Assembly (NCBI GenBank): GCA_937894805.1 | Contig: CALAYR010000099.1 | Coordinates: 1 to 12,078 of the forward strand | DNA from: an uncultured Acidimicrobiaceae bacterium | GTDB taxonomy: Bacteria; Actinomycetota; Acidimicrobiia; Acidimicrobiales; RAAP-2 | Reading direction: 5' to 3' | DNA length: 12,078 nt | Part shown: piece after piece, positions 5,129-12,078 of the stretch | How positions within the stretch are numbered: position 1 is the first letter of the stretch | Layout of the letters: every line of letters begins with the position of its first letter | Made by a program: the position numbers and the translations under genes | Notes under the pieces: model-generated | Told to the model about the DNA's origin: nothing | The model's database searches: none | What the model saw: only the letters and a program-made list of their open reading frames with translations

Positions 5129-6070
5129 ATGACCCGAGCTTTTACTCACGTTCCCGTCCTCGAAGCTGAGGTGCTTGCCGCGTTTCGCTCAGTCGCGCCC
5201 GGCGTGATTATCGATGCCACCTTGGGCGGAGCAGGGCACGCCAGCGCCCTTCTCGGCATGCGCGATGATGTCGCCGTTCTGGGTATTGATCGTGACCCCA
5301 TCGCTCGCCAGGCCGCAACGGAACGACTCGCACCCTTTGGGGACCGGGCCCGCGTGGTCGCTGGAACATTCTCTAATCTCATGGCCTTCGTTGAGAACGA
5401 GAGCAAGTGGATTGCCGGCAGGGAAATCGTTGGCGTCTTTGCTGATTTGGGTGTCTCGTCACCCCAGCTTGATGATCAAGAGCGTGGATTCTCATTTCGT
5501 GCCGATGCGCCGCTCGATATGCGGATGGACGGCTCAAGTGGTATTACCGCCGCTGAATACATCGCCACCGTAGAACTTGATGAACTCCGCACGCTTCTGC
5601 GCGAGCACGGCGAAGACAAGTTCGCTCACGCCATTGCTAAGTCAATCCTGGCGCGTCAGCCTCAGACCACCAGCGAGCTCGTGACTGCCGTTGAAGTCGT
5701 CGTACCGATGGCTGCGCGACGCCGTGGCAATGTGGCGACACGTGCCTTTCAGGCACTACGTGTTGCAATCAATGAAGAAGTTCGCGAACTTGATGAGGTG
5801 CTCAGCGGTGCCATCCAGGTTCTCGCGGTTGGGGGAGTCCTCGCGGTCATCTCCTACCACTCGGGTGAAGATCGGGTGACAAAAGAATTTCTGAAGCATC
5901 AGGCCACCGGCGGTTGCACCTGTCCGGTGATTTTGGGCTGCGTTTGTGGTGCCGTGTCAACAATGACCGTCCGCAAGGGTGGCGCCATAGTGGCCAGCGA
6001 GGACGAGCTCGCGCGTAACCCCCGTGCTCGTTCAGCACGGATGCGTATTGGCGTGAAGGTGGCTTCGTGA
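5129..6070 (+). CDS. rsmH: 16S rRNA (cytosine-1402-N4)-methyltransferase RsmH (MraW)
   Basis: S-adenosylmethionine-dependent methylase that modifies C1402 of 16S rRNA in the decoding centre. From ATG 5129 the product is 313 residues, the normal family length. HVPVL (7-11) opens the domain; IIDATLGGAGH (27-37) and GIDRDP (52-57) form the SAM site; FADLGVSSPQLDDQERGFSF (104-123) and DMRMD (130-134) are diagnostic, followed by FQALRVAIN (207-215) and ISYHSGEDR (241-249). The tail GGCTCPVILGCVCG has two CxC pairs, as in actinobacterial homologues. The frame is open from ATG 4970 (ATGA with mraZ), which would add 53 unconserved-looking residues translated through the RNA structure. I prefer 5129 although its ribosome site is weak. 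The stop overlaps the ftsL start (GTGA). Confidence 0.93.
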   Translation: MTRAFTHVPVLEAEVLAAFRSVAPGVIIDATLGGAGHASALLGMRDDVAVLGIDRDPIARQAATERLAPFGDRARVVAGTFSNLMAFVENESKWIAGREIVGVFADLGVSSPQLDDQERGFSFRADAPLDMRMDGSSGITAAEYIATVELDELRTLLREHGEDKFAHAIAKSILARQPQTTSELVTAVEVVVPMAARRRGNVATRAFQALRVAINEEVRELDEVLSGAIQVLAVGGVLAVISYHSGEDRVTKEFLKHQATGGCTCPVILGCVCGAVSTMTVRKGGAIVASEDELARNPRARSARMRIGVKVAS

Positions 6071-6537
6071 GCGTCATTTCACCCCCACGGCGTGTCGCGC
6101 TTGAGCCAAAGCGGTCAACCCGTGCATCCGGAAAGCGGGCCACTACGGCACGCGTGGCTCGTCGCGCTGCCAAACGCCGTTCTTCCGTCACGATTCCGAT
6201 TCTGCTTTTAGGGCTAGCCGTCTTGACGATTGGCGCTTTGATTTTGGCCAACGCTCGCCAGATGCAGATCGGAGCAATGCAACGGCAACTTCTAGATGCT
6301 CAATCCAGCTACGCCACTTCCGTTGATTCATTCACCCGAGCAGCGGCTCCCGAGCGCATCGCTACGGCTGCAGGTCACATGCACCTCGTGGTGCCTCAGA
6401 CCGTCATTCAGATTCACCAGGCGCCCCTCAATGTGCGCTTGGCACCTCCTCGTTTCATTGGGGGAGCCGCGGTGACCTCTCGTGTTGTGACTTCTTCACG
6501 CATCTCCATAGCAACACCCGCACCAAAGCGGAGGTAG
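6067..6537 (+). CDS. ftsL: FtsL-like divisome protein
   Basis: A 156-residue bitopic membrane protein in the ftsL position between rsmH and ftsI. A very basic cytoplasmic N terminus (residues 8-39, many Arg/Lys) precedes one hydrophobic helix (about 41-62) and an extracytoplasmic short coiled-coil-like stretch (65-92). The FtsL/DivIC-type segment AAPERIATAAGHMHLVVPQTVIQI follows at 93-116, and the tail is low-complexity Pro/Thr/Ser/Arg. FtsL scaffolds the FtsQ-FtsB-FtsL complex that activates FtsW-FtsI at the septum. Sequence conservation in this family is low, so the call rests mainly on topology, the PERI...A...L motif and gene order. The GTG start overlaps the rsmH stop as GTGA; the stop lies six bases before ftsI. 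Confidence 0.82.
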   Translation: MSVISPPRRVALEPKRSTRASGKRATTARVARRAAKRRSSVTIPILLLGLAVLTIGALILANARQMQIGAMQRQLLDAQSSYATSVDSFTRAAAPERIATAAGHMHLVVPQTVIQIHQAPLNVRLAPPRFIGGAAVTSRVVTSSRISIATPAPKRR

Positions 6538-6543
6538 TGGCAG

Positions 6544-8355
6544 ATGAGCGAGATGAGCCCCTGGGTACACAACCGGGTACGCCCTAGGACGACGCGCCGG
6601 ATCGGCGTGGTGTGGGGCATTGTCTCCATACTTACGTTGGTGATGCTGATCCCGGTGGGAAATCTGCAGATTGTCGAGCACGGGAAGTGGAAGAGCATCT
6701 CTAACGGACAGGTGCACCACACCATCACGGTGCCGGCATTACGTGGTGGCATGTACGACCGCTACGGAGCAGTTCTCGCTGTCTCGCGTCCCACGTATCG
6801 AGTTATTGCGAACAACTTTCAGATCGAACATCCTCGCGCCACGGCCGAACAGATCAGTAAATGGGTCGACATCCCAGTGCCGCGTTTGACAAAAATGTTG
6901 AAGCGTCGCTCCGGGTACGTCGTGCTAACAAACTCAATGAGCGTCAACGATGGTCGCGATCTACAGCGTCTCAGTCTTCCGGGGTTGGTCATAGAGCAGT
7001 CCACCGATCGTTCATCGCCAAACGGTATGTTGGCCCGTTCGCTACTCGGGTATATCAATGCATCGGGGAGCGGTTCTGCCGGCCTGGAGACCCAGTACGA
7101 GTCGCTGTTGGCGGGTCAAGCCGGTGAAGCTGAAGGGCTTACGAATCAGTCCGGTTTGGCACTACCCGGTTCGTCAACTCGCGTAATCAAAAAAGCTAAG
7201 GCCGGCATGAGTCTCGAGCTCACCATTGACTCCGCATTGCAATTTGTTACCGAGCAGACTCTGGCGAAGCAGCTCCGCCTCACCGGTGGCTACTCCGGAG
7301 TCGCCATTGTTATGGACGTGCGCACGGGTGAAATTCTCGCCGATGCCTCTCTGGTGAATCGCGCCGTGGCGCCGGGCCCATTAACGCCCGTCACCGACTG
7401 GGGGTCAAATATTGGTGTTCCCAATATCCGGCAAACCATCATGAATCTTGGCATTACTCAGGTCTACCTACCGGGTTCGGTTTTCAAAGTAGTTCCGTTC
7501 TCAGCGGCACTCCAGTCGGGTGACGTGACGCCCACCACTCGATTTAGAGTCCCGTATTCGACGCGAGTGGGCACGCGCCTCTTTCACGATGCCGAACGCC
7601 ACGGCGTCTTAAATCTCAGCACTACCGAAGTGCTCAGCCAGTCGTCCAACATAGGAACGTACCTCATTGCTCGACAAGTCGGCAAGGACGGCCTCCTCTC
7701 GCAAGTTAGCCAAATGGGTTTTGGCCACATGACGACTCTCGGTTATCCGGGAGAGTCCAGTGGACTACTGAAGACCACTCAGACGTGGTCGGCCTCCGAC
7801 ATGGTGGCTCTCCCAATCGGCCAGGTCAATGCAGTAACGCCACTGCAGGTGCTCGATGCCTATAACGCCATTGCCAATAAGGGCGTTTTCGTGCAGCCCA
7901 AGTTGGTTAGGGCGTTTATCAATCCAGATGGCACCATGCGTGCAACACCCAGTTCCAAGAAGCATCGCGTCCTCTCGACTGAGGTCGCCGCTCAGCTCAA
8001 CACCATGCTGCAAAAGGTTGTTTCGGTAGGCACCGGAACAGCGGCCTTTGTGCCCGGCTATCTGGTCGCCGGCAAGACGGGTACCTCACAAATTGCGAGT
8101 CGCAACACGGCGAGTTTCATCGCTGGTGCGTATAACGCTTCGTTCGTTGGATTCGCTCCCGCGGATCATCCCATTCTCTCGACCATCGTTGTCATTCAGC
8201 GACCACGAACCTCCATCTTCGGTGGCGTCATCGCCGCCCCCGTCTTCCAGCGGATCATGGCGTACGCCCTACACCACTACAACATTCCATTGACCGCGAA
8301 GAGTGGACAGAAAGTTACGCCAGGGTCCACTTCATTCCATTCGGATGTCACCTGA
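6544..8355 (+). CDS. ftsI: Septal peptidoglycan transpeptidase FtsI (class B PBP)
   Basis: A 603-residue class B penicillin-binding protein that crosslinks septal peptidoglycan. A short basic cytoplasmic tail precedes a single membrane anchor (about residues 19-40) and a pedestal domain starting with RGGMYDRYGAVLAVS (about 67-81). The transpeptidase domain carries all three active-site motifs: S312-V-F-K315 in PGSVFK, S367-S-N369, and K511-T-G-T514. No C-terminal PASTA domain is present, as the protein ends soon after the catalytic domain with a short Ser/Thr-rich tail. The start is supported by GGAGG nine bases upstream, overlapping the end of ftsL. It works with FtsW, encoded three genes downstream. 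The TGA stop shares a base with the murE ATG. The position beside ftsL supports FtsI rather than an elongation PBP2. Confidence 0.95.
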   Translation: MSEMSPWVHNRVRPRTTRRIGVVWGIVSILTLVMLIPVGNLQIVEHGKWKSISNGQVHHTITVPALRGGMYDRYGAVLAVSRPTYRVIANNFQIEHPRATAEQISKWVDIPVPRLTKMLKRRSGYVVLTNSMSVNDGRDLQRLSLPGLVIEQSTDRSSPNGMLARSLLGYINASGSGSAGLETQYESLLAGQAGEAEGLTNQSGLALPGSSTRVIKKAKAGMSLELTIDSALQFVTEQTLAKQLRLTGGYSGVAIVMDVRTGEILADASLVNRAVAPGPLTPVTDWGSNIGVPNIRQTIMNLGITQVYLPGSVFKVVPFSAALQSGDVTPTTRFRVPYSTRVGTRLFHDAERHGVLNLSTTEVLSQSSNIGTYLIARQVGKDGLLSQVSQMGFGHMTTLGYPGESSGLLKTTQTWSASDMVALPIGQVNAVTPLQVLDAYNAIANKGVFVQPKLVRAFINPDGTMRATPSSKKHRVLSTEVAAQLNTMLQKVVSVGTGTAAFVPGYLVAGKTGTSQIASRNTASFIAGAYNASFVGFAPADHPILSTIVVIQRPRTSIFGGVIAAPVFQRIMAYALHHYNIPLTAKSGQKVTPGSTSFHSDVT

Positions 8356-9776
8356 TGCGACTGGCAGACCTCTTCCCCTCCTTTGCACTCGGTGCCAATG
8401 TGGCCGACGTCTTGGTCTCCAGCATCGAAATCGACTCGCGTCGCTGTGCTTCAGGTGTGGTGTTCTTCGCGCTTCCAGGAACACAAGACGACGGATCACG
8501 GTACGTAGAAGACGCGCTTGCCCGAGGGGCTGACTTCGTTGTCGGAGTGGAGGGGCAGGTTCCCACGAGCGAGAAGGTGATCGCAGTGCCGGTTGATGCC
8601 ATCTGGGATGCACTCGCCGAAGCGAGCTACCGCATGGTGGGCGATCCGCAGCGTGAGTTACAGCTGATAGGAGTGACCGGTACGAATGGGAAAACCAGTG
8701 TCGTAACCTTTGTTACATCGTTGCTTCGCCACCTCGAACGTGACGCTGCCTCCATTGGCACTTTGACGAACGTCCGAACCACGCCAGCTGCCCCCGAGCT
8801 TGCAAGAACGCTGCGGGCCTATCTTTCAGAGTGGGCTCCCGTTCCGGTACGACCAGTGGTTTCACTTGAAGTTTCCAGTCACGCTCTGGTGCAACACCGG
8901 ATCGATGCTCTCCGCTTCGACGTAGGCATATTTACGAATCTGTCACGTGATCACCTCGACTACCACGAGACCATGGAGAACTATCTCGAGGCGAAGGCCC
9001 TGCTATTCCGGGAAGGCCGCACGCGCCACGCGATCATTTGGGATCAAGGGGAGTGGTCGACGAAGCTACTTGCGCTGACCGACTGTCCCGTCACCATTGT
9101 CAACGAAAGCACCATCCAAGGTCTTCAGTCTCGCGTTGGTCAGCTTCGATTCAGTTGGCGCGACCACGAGGTGGTAGCTCGATTGACTGGGTCCTATAAC
9201 GCCATCAATCTCATCCTCGCGATGGAGGCGTGCGTGCAGTTGGGCGAAGAGCCCATTCGTGTTGCCGCGGCGGCAGGCCACGTTGAGCCTGTGCCTGGCC
9301 GCTGTGAAGTGATTGTGACGCCTGACGACAGAGACCTACCAGTGGTCGTAGTCGACTACGCCCATACTCCCGACGGCCTAGCAACGACGTTGGCAAATCT
9401 TCGAGAGATCCATGACGGTCGCATCATTACGGTGTTTGGCTGTGGTGGTGACCGTGATGCCGGCAAGCGACCATTGATGGGAGCAATCGCCGGCCAGCTG
9501 TCTGATGTGATTTTTGTAACCAGCGATAATCCACGCACTGAAGACCCAGCGGAAATAGCTCGCCAGGTTCACGCAGGGGTTGAATCGGCGATTGATTCAT
9601 ACGTCGTGCTTGATCGCCGTGAAGCGATTCGCGATGCACTGGCCCTGGCCGCAGTCGGCGATCTCGTACTCATTGCCGGTAAAGGTCACGAAAAAACACA
9701 ACAAATCGGCACCACTGTGCTCGACTTTGATGATGTGCAAGTAGCGAAAGATCTACTGAAGGAGAAAATGTGCTGA
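8355..9776 (+). CDS. murE: UDP-MurNAc-dipeptide:meso-diaminopimelate ligase MurE
   Basis: Cytosolic ATP-dependent ligase adding the third stem residue to UDP-MurNAc-L-Ala-D-Glu. The 473-residue length fits one Mur ligase. The N-terminal UDP-substrate domain contains SSIEIDSRR (22-30) and FFALPG (37-42). The central ATPase domain has GTNGKTS (109-115), EVSSHAL (172-178) and K214 in EAKALLF, the expected carbamylated lysine. The C-terminal domain has VDYAHTPDG (333-341) and the DNPRTEDP loop (391-398), where DNPR marks meso-diaminopimelate rather than lysine specificity, followed by AGKGHE (441-446). The peptidoglycan is therefore predicted to be DAP type. The gene is followed by mraY with a 7-base overlap, leaving no room for the usual murF. 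Confidence 0.96.
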   Translation: MRLADLFPSFALGANVADVLVSSIEIDSRRCASGVVFFALPGTQDDGSRYVEDALARGADFVVGVEGQVPTSEKVIAVPVDAIWDALAEASYRMVGDPQRELQLIGVTGTNGKTSVVTFVTSLLRHLERDAASIGTLTNVRTTPAAPELARTLRAYLSEWAPVPVRPVVSLEVSSHALVQHRIDALRFDVGIFTNLSRDHLDYHETMENYLEAKALLFREGRTRHAIIWDQGEWSTKLLALTDCPVTIVNESTIQGLQSRVGQLRFSWRDHEVVARLTGSYNAINLILAMEACVQLGEEPIRVAAAAGHVEPVPGRCEVIVTPDDRDLPVVVVDYAHTPDGLATTLANLREIHDGRIITVFGCGGDRDAGKRPLMGAIAGQLSDVIFVTSDNPRTEDPAEIARQVHAGVESAIDSYVVLDRREAIRDALALAAVGDLVLIAGKGHEKTQQIGTTVLDFDDVQVAKDLLKEKMC

Positions 9777-10813
9777 GTTTGATGGAAGCCGGAGGAGTGA
9801 GTTTCTTACTCGCACTGTTCACAACGCCCCTCTTGATCCGCTACCTCCGGGCTCATAAGTTCGGTCAGCGAATTCGCGAAGATGGCCCTCAGACCCACTT
9901 GGTAAAAGAGGGCACTCCCACAATGGGCGGCATTGTCATTGTTGGGGCCGCCATGATCGGATACCTGGTCGGCCACATCGGCACCTCCGTCTCCTTCAGT
10001 CGCGCCGGAATCCTGGCGGCCAGCGTCACGCTGGCCTCAAGTCTGGTGGGTTTTGCTGATGACATCATTTCGATCCGCAATGCGCGAAACCTTGGCTTAA
10101 ACAAGCGAGCCAAGTTCATTGCCCAGCTCGCTATTGCCGTCACCTTCGCGGTGTTGGCAGTGGAGTGGGTAAAGACTTCGACCACGCTCTCTTTTACGCG
10201 TTTTGACTTCCCGGGCTGGGAGCTAGGCGCCATCGGTTGGGGCATCCTGGCCGTCTTCATGTTGGTGGCCTCCTCGAATGCAGTGAATCTCACGGACGGC
10301 CTCGATGGACTCGCAGCCGGGTCATCAACCTTTTGCTTTGGCGTGCTGGCCATCATTGGCTACTGGCAGTTCCGCCATAGTTTCACGCAAAACCTTTACC
10401 ACCTCCCATCGGCACTCGACTTAGCCCTCGTGGCCGTCGCGCTAGTTGGTGGCTGTCTTGGCTTCTTATGGTGGAACGCCGCACCAGCCAAAATCATCAT
10501 GGGTGACACCGGCTCGCTCGCCATTGGTACGGGATTGGCCGCACTGTGCGCTCTGATGAATCTTGACATTCTGCTGATTGTCATCGGGGGTCTCTTCGTA
10601 GTGGAGACGGCCTCAGTGATTCTCCAGGTCTTTTCCTTTCGCGTGCTTGGTCGTCGAATTTTCAAGATGGCGCCGATTCATCACCACTTCGAATTAAAGG
10701 GTTGGCCGGAAACGACTGTCATAATTCGTTTCTGGATTCTTTCGGGGCTACTCGCTGCATTGGGTCTCGGTATCTTCTACGGTGACTTTGTCAAGATCGC
10801 CAAGGTCGTCTAA
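9770..10813 (+). CDS. mraY: Phospho-N-acetylmuramoyl-pentapeptide transferase MraY
   Basis: Polytopic inner-membrane enzyme transferring phospho-MurNAc-pentapeptide from UDP to undecaprenyl phosphate, forming lipid I. The 347 residues hold about ten hydrophobic helices. Diagnostic motifs are KEGTPTMGG (46-54), FADD (95-98, catalytic D97/D98), NAVNLTDGLDGLA (170-182), MGDTGSL with D246 (244-250) and MAPIHHHFELKGWPE (300-314), whose histidine triplet is part of the active site. GTG 9770 is chosen because AAGGAG lies five bases upstream, inside the end of murE; an ATG at 9782 would sit too far from it. The gene overlaps murE by seven bases and shares one base with ftsW (TAATG), so it is certainly co-transcribed and coupled. 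Unlike the usual order, no murF precedes it and no murD follows. Confidence 0.97.
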   Translation: MLSLMEAGGVSFLLALFTTPLLIRYLRAHKFGQRIREDGPQTHLVKEGTPTMGGIVIVGAAMIGYLVGHIGTSVSFSRAGILAASVTLASSLVGFADDIISIRNARNLGLNKRAKFIAQLAIAVTFAVLAVEWVKTSTTLSFTRFDFPGWELGAIGWGILAVFMLVASSNAVNLTDGLDGLAAGSSTFCFGVLAIIGYWQFRHSFTQNLYHLPSALDLALVAVALVGGCLGFLWWNAAPAKIIMGDTGSLAIGTGLAALCALMNLDILLIVIGGLFVVETASVILQVFSFRVLGRRIFKMAPIHHHFELKGWPETTVIIRFWILSGLLAALGLGIFYGDFVKIAKVV

Positions 10814-11973
10814 TGGCGCGCGGTGACTCATTTATTGGTGAACGTTCATTGCCCCGCTGGATCCGTGGGCTGGCACTCATTCTGGTCATCGTCGGAACTG
10901 TTTTCGTTGTAATCATCTCGGGTCCCGTGCAACGGCTAGAGGGTTCCGCCCTCATGACCTTCATTGTCAAGGATTTGGCCTTCGTTTTTCTCGCTCTAGT
11001 TGCCATGTATGTCGGCCGGCGCGTTACTCGCACCTTCTTGATTCGCATCCTTCCGTGGATTGGCACCGTTGGGTTCATTCTGACCGCTGCCGTTTTGGTG
11101 CCAGGGATTGGCACACAGATCAATGGCGGGCGACGCTGGCTCGTCGTGGGGCTCTTTCAATTTCAACCATCAGAGTTAATGAAGCTGATTGTCTGCGTCG
11201 GGCTTCCGCTCGTTCTGGTCGAACGGCGCCATTATCTCTTCGGGCGGATTCACCCAGTGCTGGCGTGGGCGATCGCGCTTGGCGGGGCCGGCATGGTGTT
11301 GCTCGAGCCAGATATGGGTACGGGCGCGGTGATTGTCTTCATCTCACTTGCCATCGTTTGGGTCTGGGGAATCAACACGTACTTCCTGAAGTGGTTTGCC
11401 GCACTCGGCATCACGGGAGTCTTGGCTTCTTTCGCCGTTTTCCCATACCAGCTTCAACGGTTGATTGACGTTTACATTCCGCGACTATGCGACCCGCAAA
11501 ACAACTGTTATCAGCTCAATCAGTCCAAGATTGGATTGGGCTCCGGCGGGATTATTGGACCGGGTCCTGTTCACATTCGATCCGCCTGGGGCTTTCTCCC
11601 CAACGCCAACACAGACTTCATTTTCTCGGTGATTGGTGAGGCCTTCGGTTATGTCGGCTCAGTGGGAATCATTTTGATCTACTTGGCATTCCTCTATTGC
11701 GGCATGCAGGCTTCGCTGAACTCACGCGATGAGGCGGCAAAGTATGTCGCCATCGGCATCACCACCTGGTTTGGCGTCGAAGCGGCCATCAATATCGCCT
11801 CGTGCATTGGCCTCTTCGCCGTAACGGGCATTCCACTGCCGCTGGTGTCGTACGGCGGAACGGCCCTTGTTGTAAACATGATGGCCGTTGGTATGTTGAT
11901 CAACATCGCCGAGAATCGTGGCTTCTCGCAGTTGCCGATGCGAGAGACCATTTCGCTGCTCAGGCGGACGTAG
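10813..11973 (+). CDS. ftsW: Septal peptidoglycan glycosyltransferase FtsW (SEDS family)
   Basis: A 386-residue polytopic membrane protein of the SEDS family, which polymerises lipid II into glycan strands as partner of FtsI. Motifs include INGGRRWL (103-110) with FQPSELMKL (117-125), EPDMGTG (165-171), SKIGLGSGGIIG (238-249), PNANTDFIFSVIGE (263-276) and GIPLPLVSYGGT (339-350). D268 is the expected catalytic aspartate; the residue two before it, commonly histidine in HTDF, is asparagine here. Around ten membrane helices are visible, with a short cytoplasmic N terminus. An extracytoplasmic loop has C226 and C232 in CDPQNNC, an unusual pair. Position between mraY and murG supports FtsW over RodA. 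The TAG stop is two bases before the first murG ATG. Confidence 0.95.
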   Translation: MARGDSFIGERSLPRWIRGLALILVIVGTVFVVIISGPVQRLEGSALMTFIVKDLAFVFLALVAMYVGRRVTRTFLIRILPWIGTVGFILTAAVLVPGIGTQINGGRRWLVVGLFQFQPSELMKLIVCVGLPLVLVERRHYLFGRIHPVLAWAIALGGAGMVLLEPDMGTGAVIVFISLAIVWVWGINTYFLKWFAALGITGVLASFAVFPYQLQRLIDVYIPRLCDPQNNCYQLNQSKIGLGSGGIIGPGPVHIRSAWGFLPNANTDFIFSVIGEAFGYVGSVGIILIYLAFLYCGMQASLNSRDEAAKYVAIGITTWFGVEAAINIASCIGLFAVTGIPLPLVSYGGTALVVNMMAVGMLINIAENRGFSQLPMRETISLLRRT

Positions 11974-11975
11974 GG

Positions 11976-12078
11976 ATGAGTATGAAATTTGTCATTACCG
12001 GCGGTGGTACGGGTGGGCACATCTTTCCTATGACGGCGATCGCCGACGCTCTGGGCACCAGCGGTGTGAGGGCTGATG
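11976..12078 (+). CDS. murG: MurG, UDP-GlcNAc:lipid I N-acetylglucosaminyltransferase, 3'-truncated by window edge
   Basis: Only the first 34 codons are present. The glycine-rich loop FVITGGGTGGHIFPMTAIA, near the N terminus, is the signature of MurG, the peripheral membrane glycosyltransferase that converts lipid I to lipid II. Two in-frame ATGs compete: 11976 and 11982. The latter gives the typical MKFVITGGG beginning and has AGGG six bases upstream, while 11976 has only a GGCGGA element inside ftsW; the difference is two residues. It lies two bases after ftsW, as in standard dcw order. Confidence 0.93.
   Translation, partial: MSMKFVITGGGTGGHIFPMTAIADALGTSGVRAD

Noticed and set aside
8355..9776. 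MurE-MurF fusion as an explanation for missing murF
   Set aside because: At 473 residues with a single ATP loop and one DNPR motif, the protein is one Mur ligase only.
1..12078. Mobile element, CRISPR array, tRNA/rRNA or phage island
   Set aside because: No spaced identical repeats, transposase or integrase motifs, terminal inverted repeats or RNA gene signatures were seen; gene order and overlaps look like stable chromosome.

Overview
The window looks like chromosomal DNA from an actinobacterium. By eye GC is in the mid-to-high 50s percent. Coding is very dense, with most neighbouring genes overlapping by 1-7 bases (ATGA, GTGA, TGATG, TAATG junctions). A DUF3040 membrane protein lies upstream of a division and cell wall (dcw) cluster, RsmH has an actinobacterial-type Cys-rich tail, and MurE carries the meso-diaminopimelate signature. 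The moderate GC and the HNH/lipoate-ligase-like neighbours make an Acidimicrobiia-like lineage my best guess. That placement is inference; no rRNA or other taxonomic marker is present.

Layout. (1) 2-1186: 3' part of a DHA2-type MFS exporter running in from the left edge. It converges on and overlaps by 56 bases a minus-strand low-molecular-weight protein tyrosine phosphatase (1131-1604). (2) 1605-1694: divergent intergenic region with a plausible promoter for a plus-strand run of five tightly packed genes: DUF3040 membrane protein, ROK-family sugar kinase, an unrecognised 84-residue protein, an HNH endonuclease, and a lipoate/biotin-ligase-fold protein (1695-4361). A rho-independent terminator at 4387-4409 closes this unit. 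(3) 4410-4556: promoter and leader of the dcw cluster, with four helically phased TGG boxes that look like an autoregulatory MraZ operator. (4) 4557-12078: mraZ, rsmH, ftsL-like, ftsI, murE, mraY, ftsW and the start of murG, all on the plus strand.

The dcw genes supply lipid II synthesis (MurE, MraY, MurG), septal peptidoglycan polymerisation and crosslinking (FtsW with FtsI, organised by an FtsL-like protein), 16S rRNA methylation (RsmH) and control of the cluster (MraZ). Two features stand out. First, the usual murF and murD genes are missing from their normal slots, with murE/mraY and mraY/ftsW overlapping directly. Second, the 155-base mraZ-rsmH gap encodes a strong potential three-way-junction RNA whose closing stem ends immediately before the likely rsmH start codon. 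The operator boxes and this RNA are the best candidates for regulation worth testing; everything else is recognisable housekeeping or small conserved-context genes. No tRNA, rRNA, CRISPR array or insertion sequence was seen. No gene-free stretch exceeds 200 bases.
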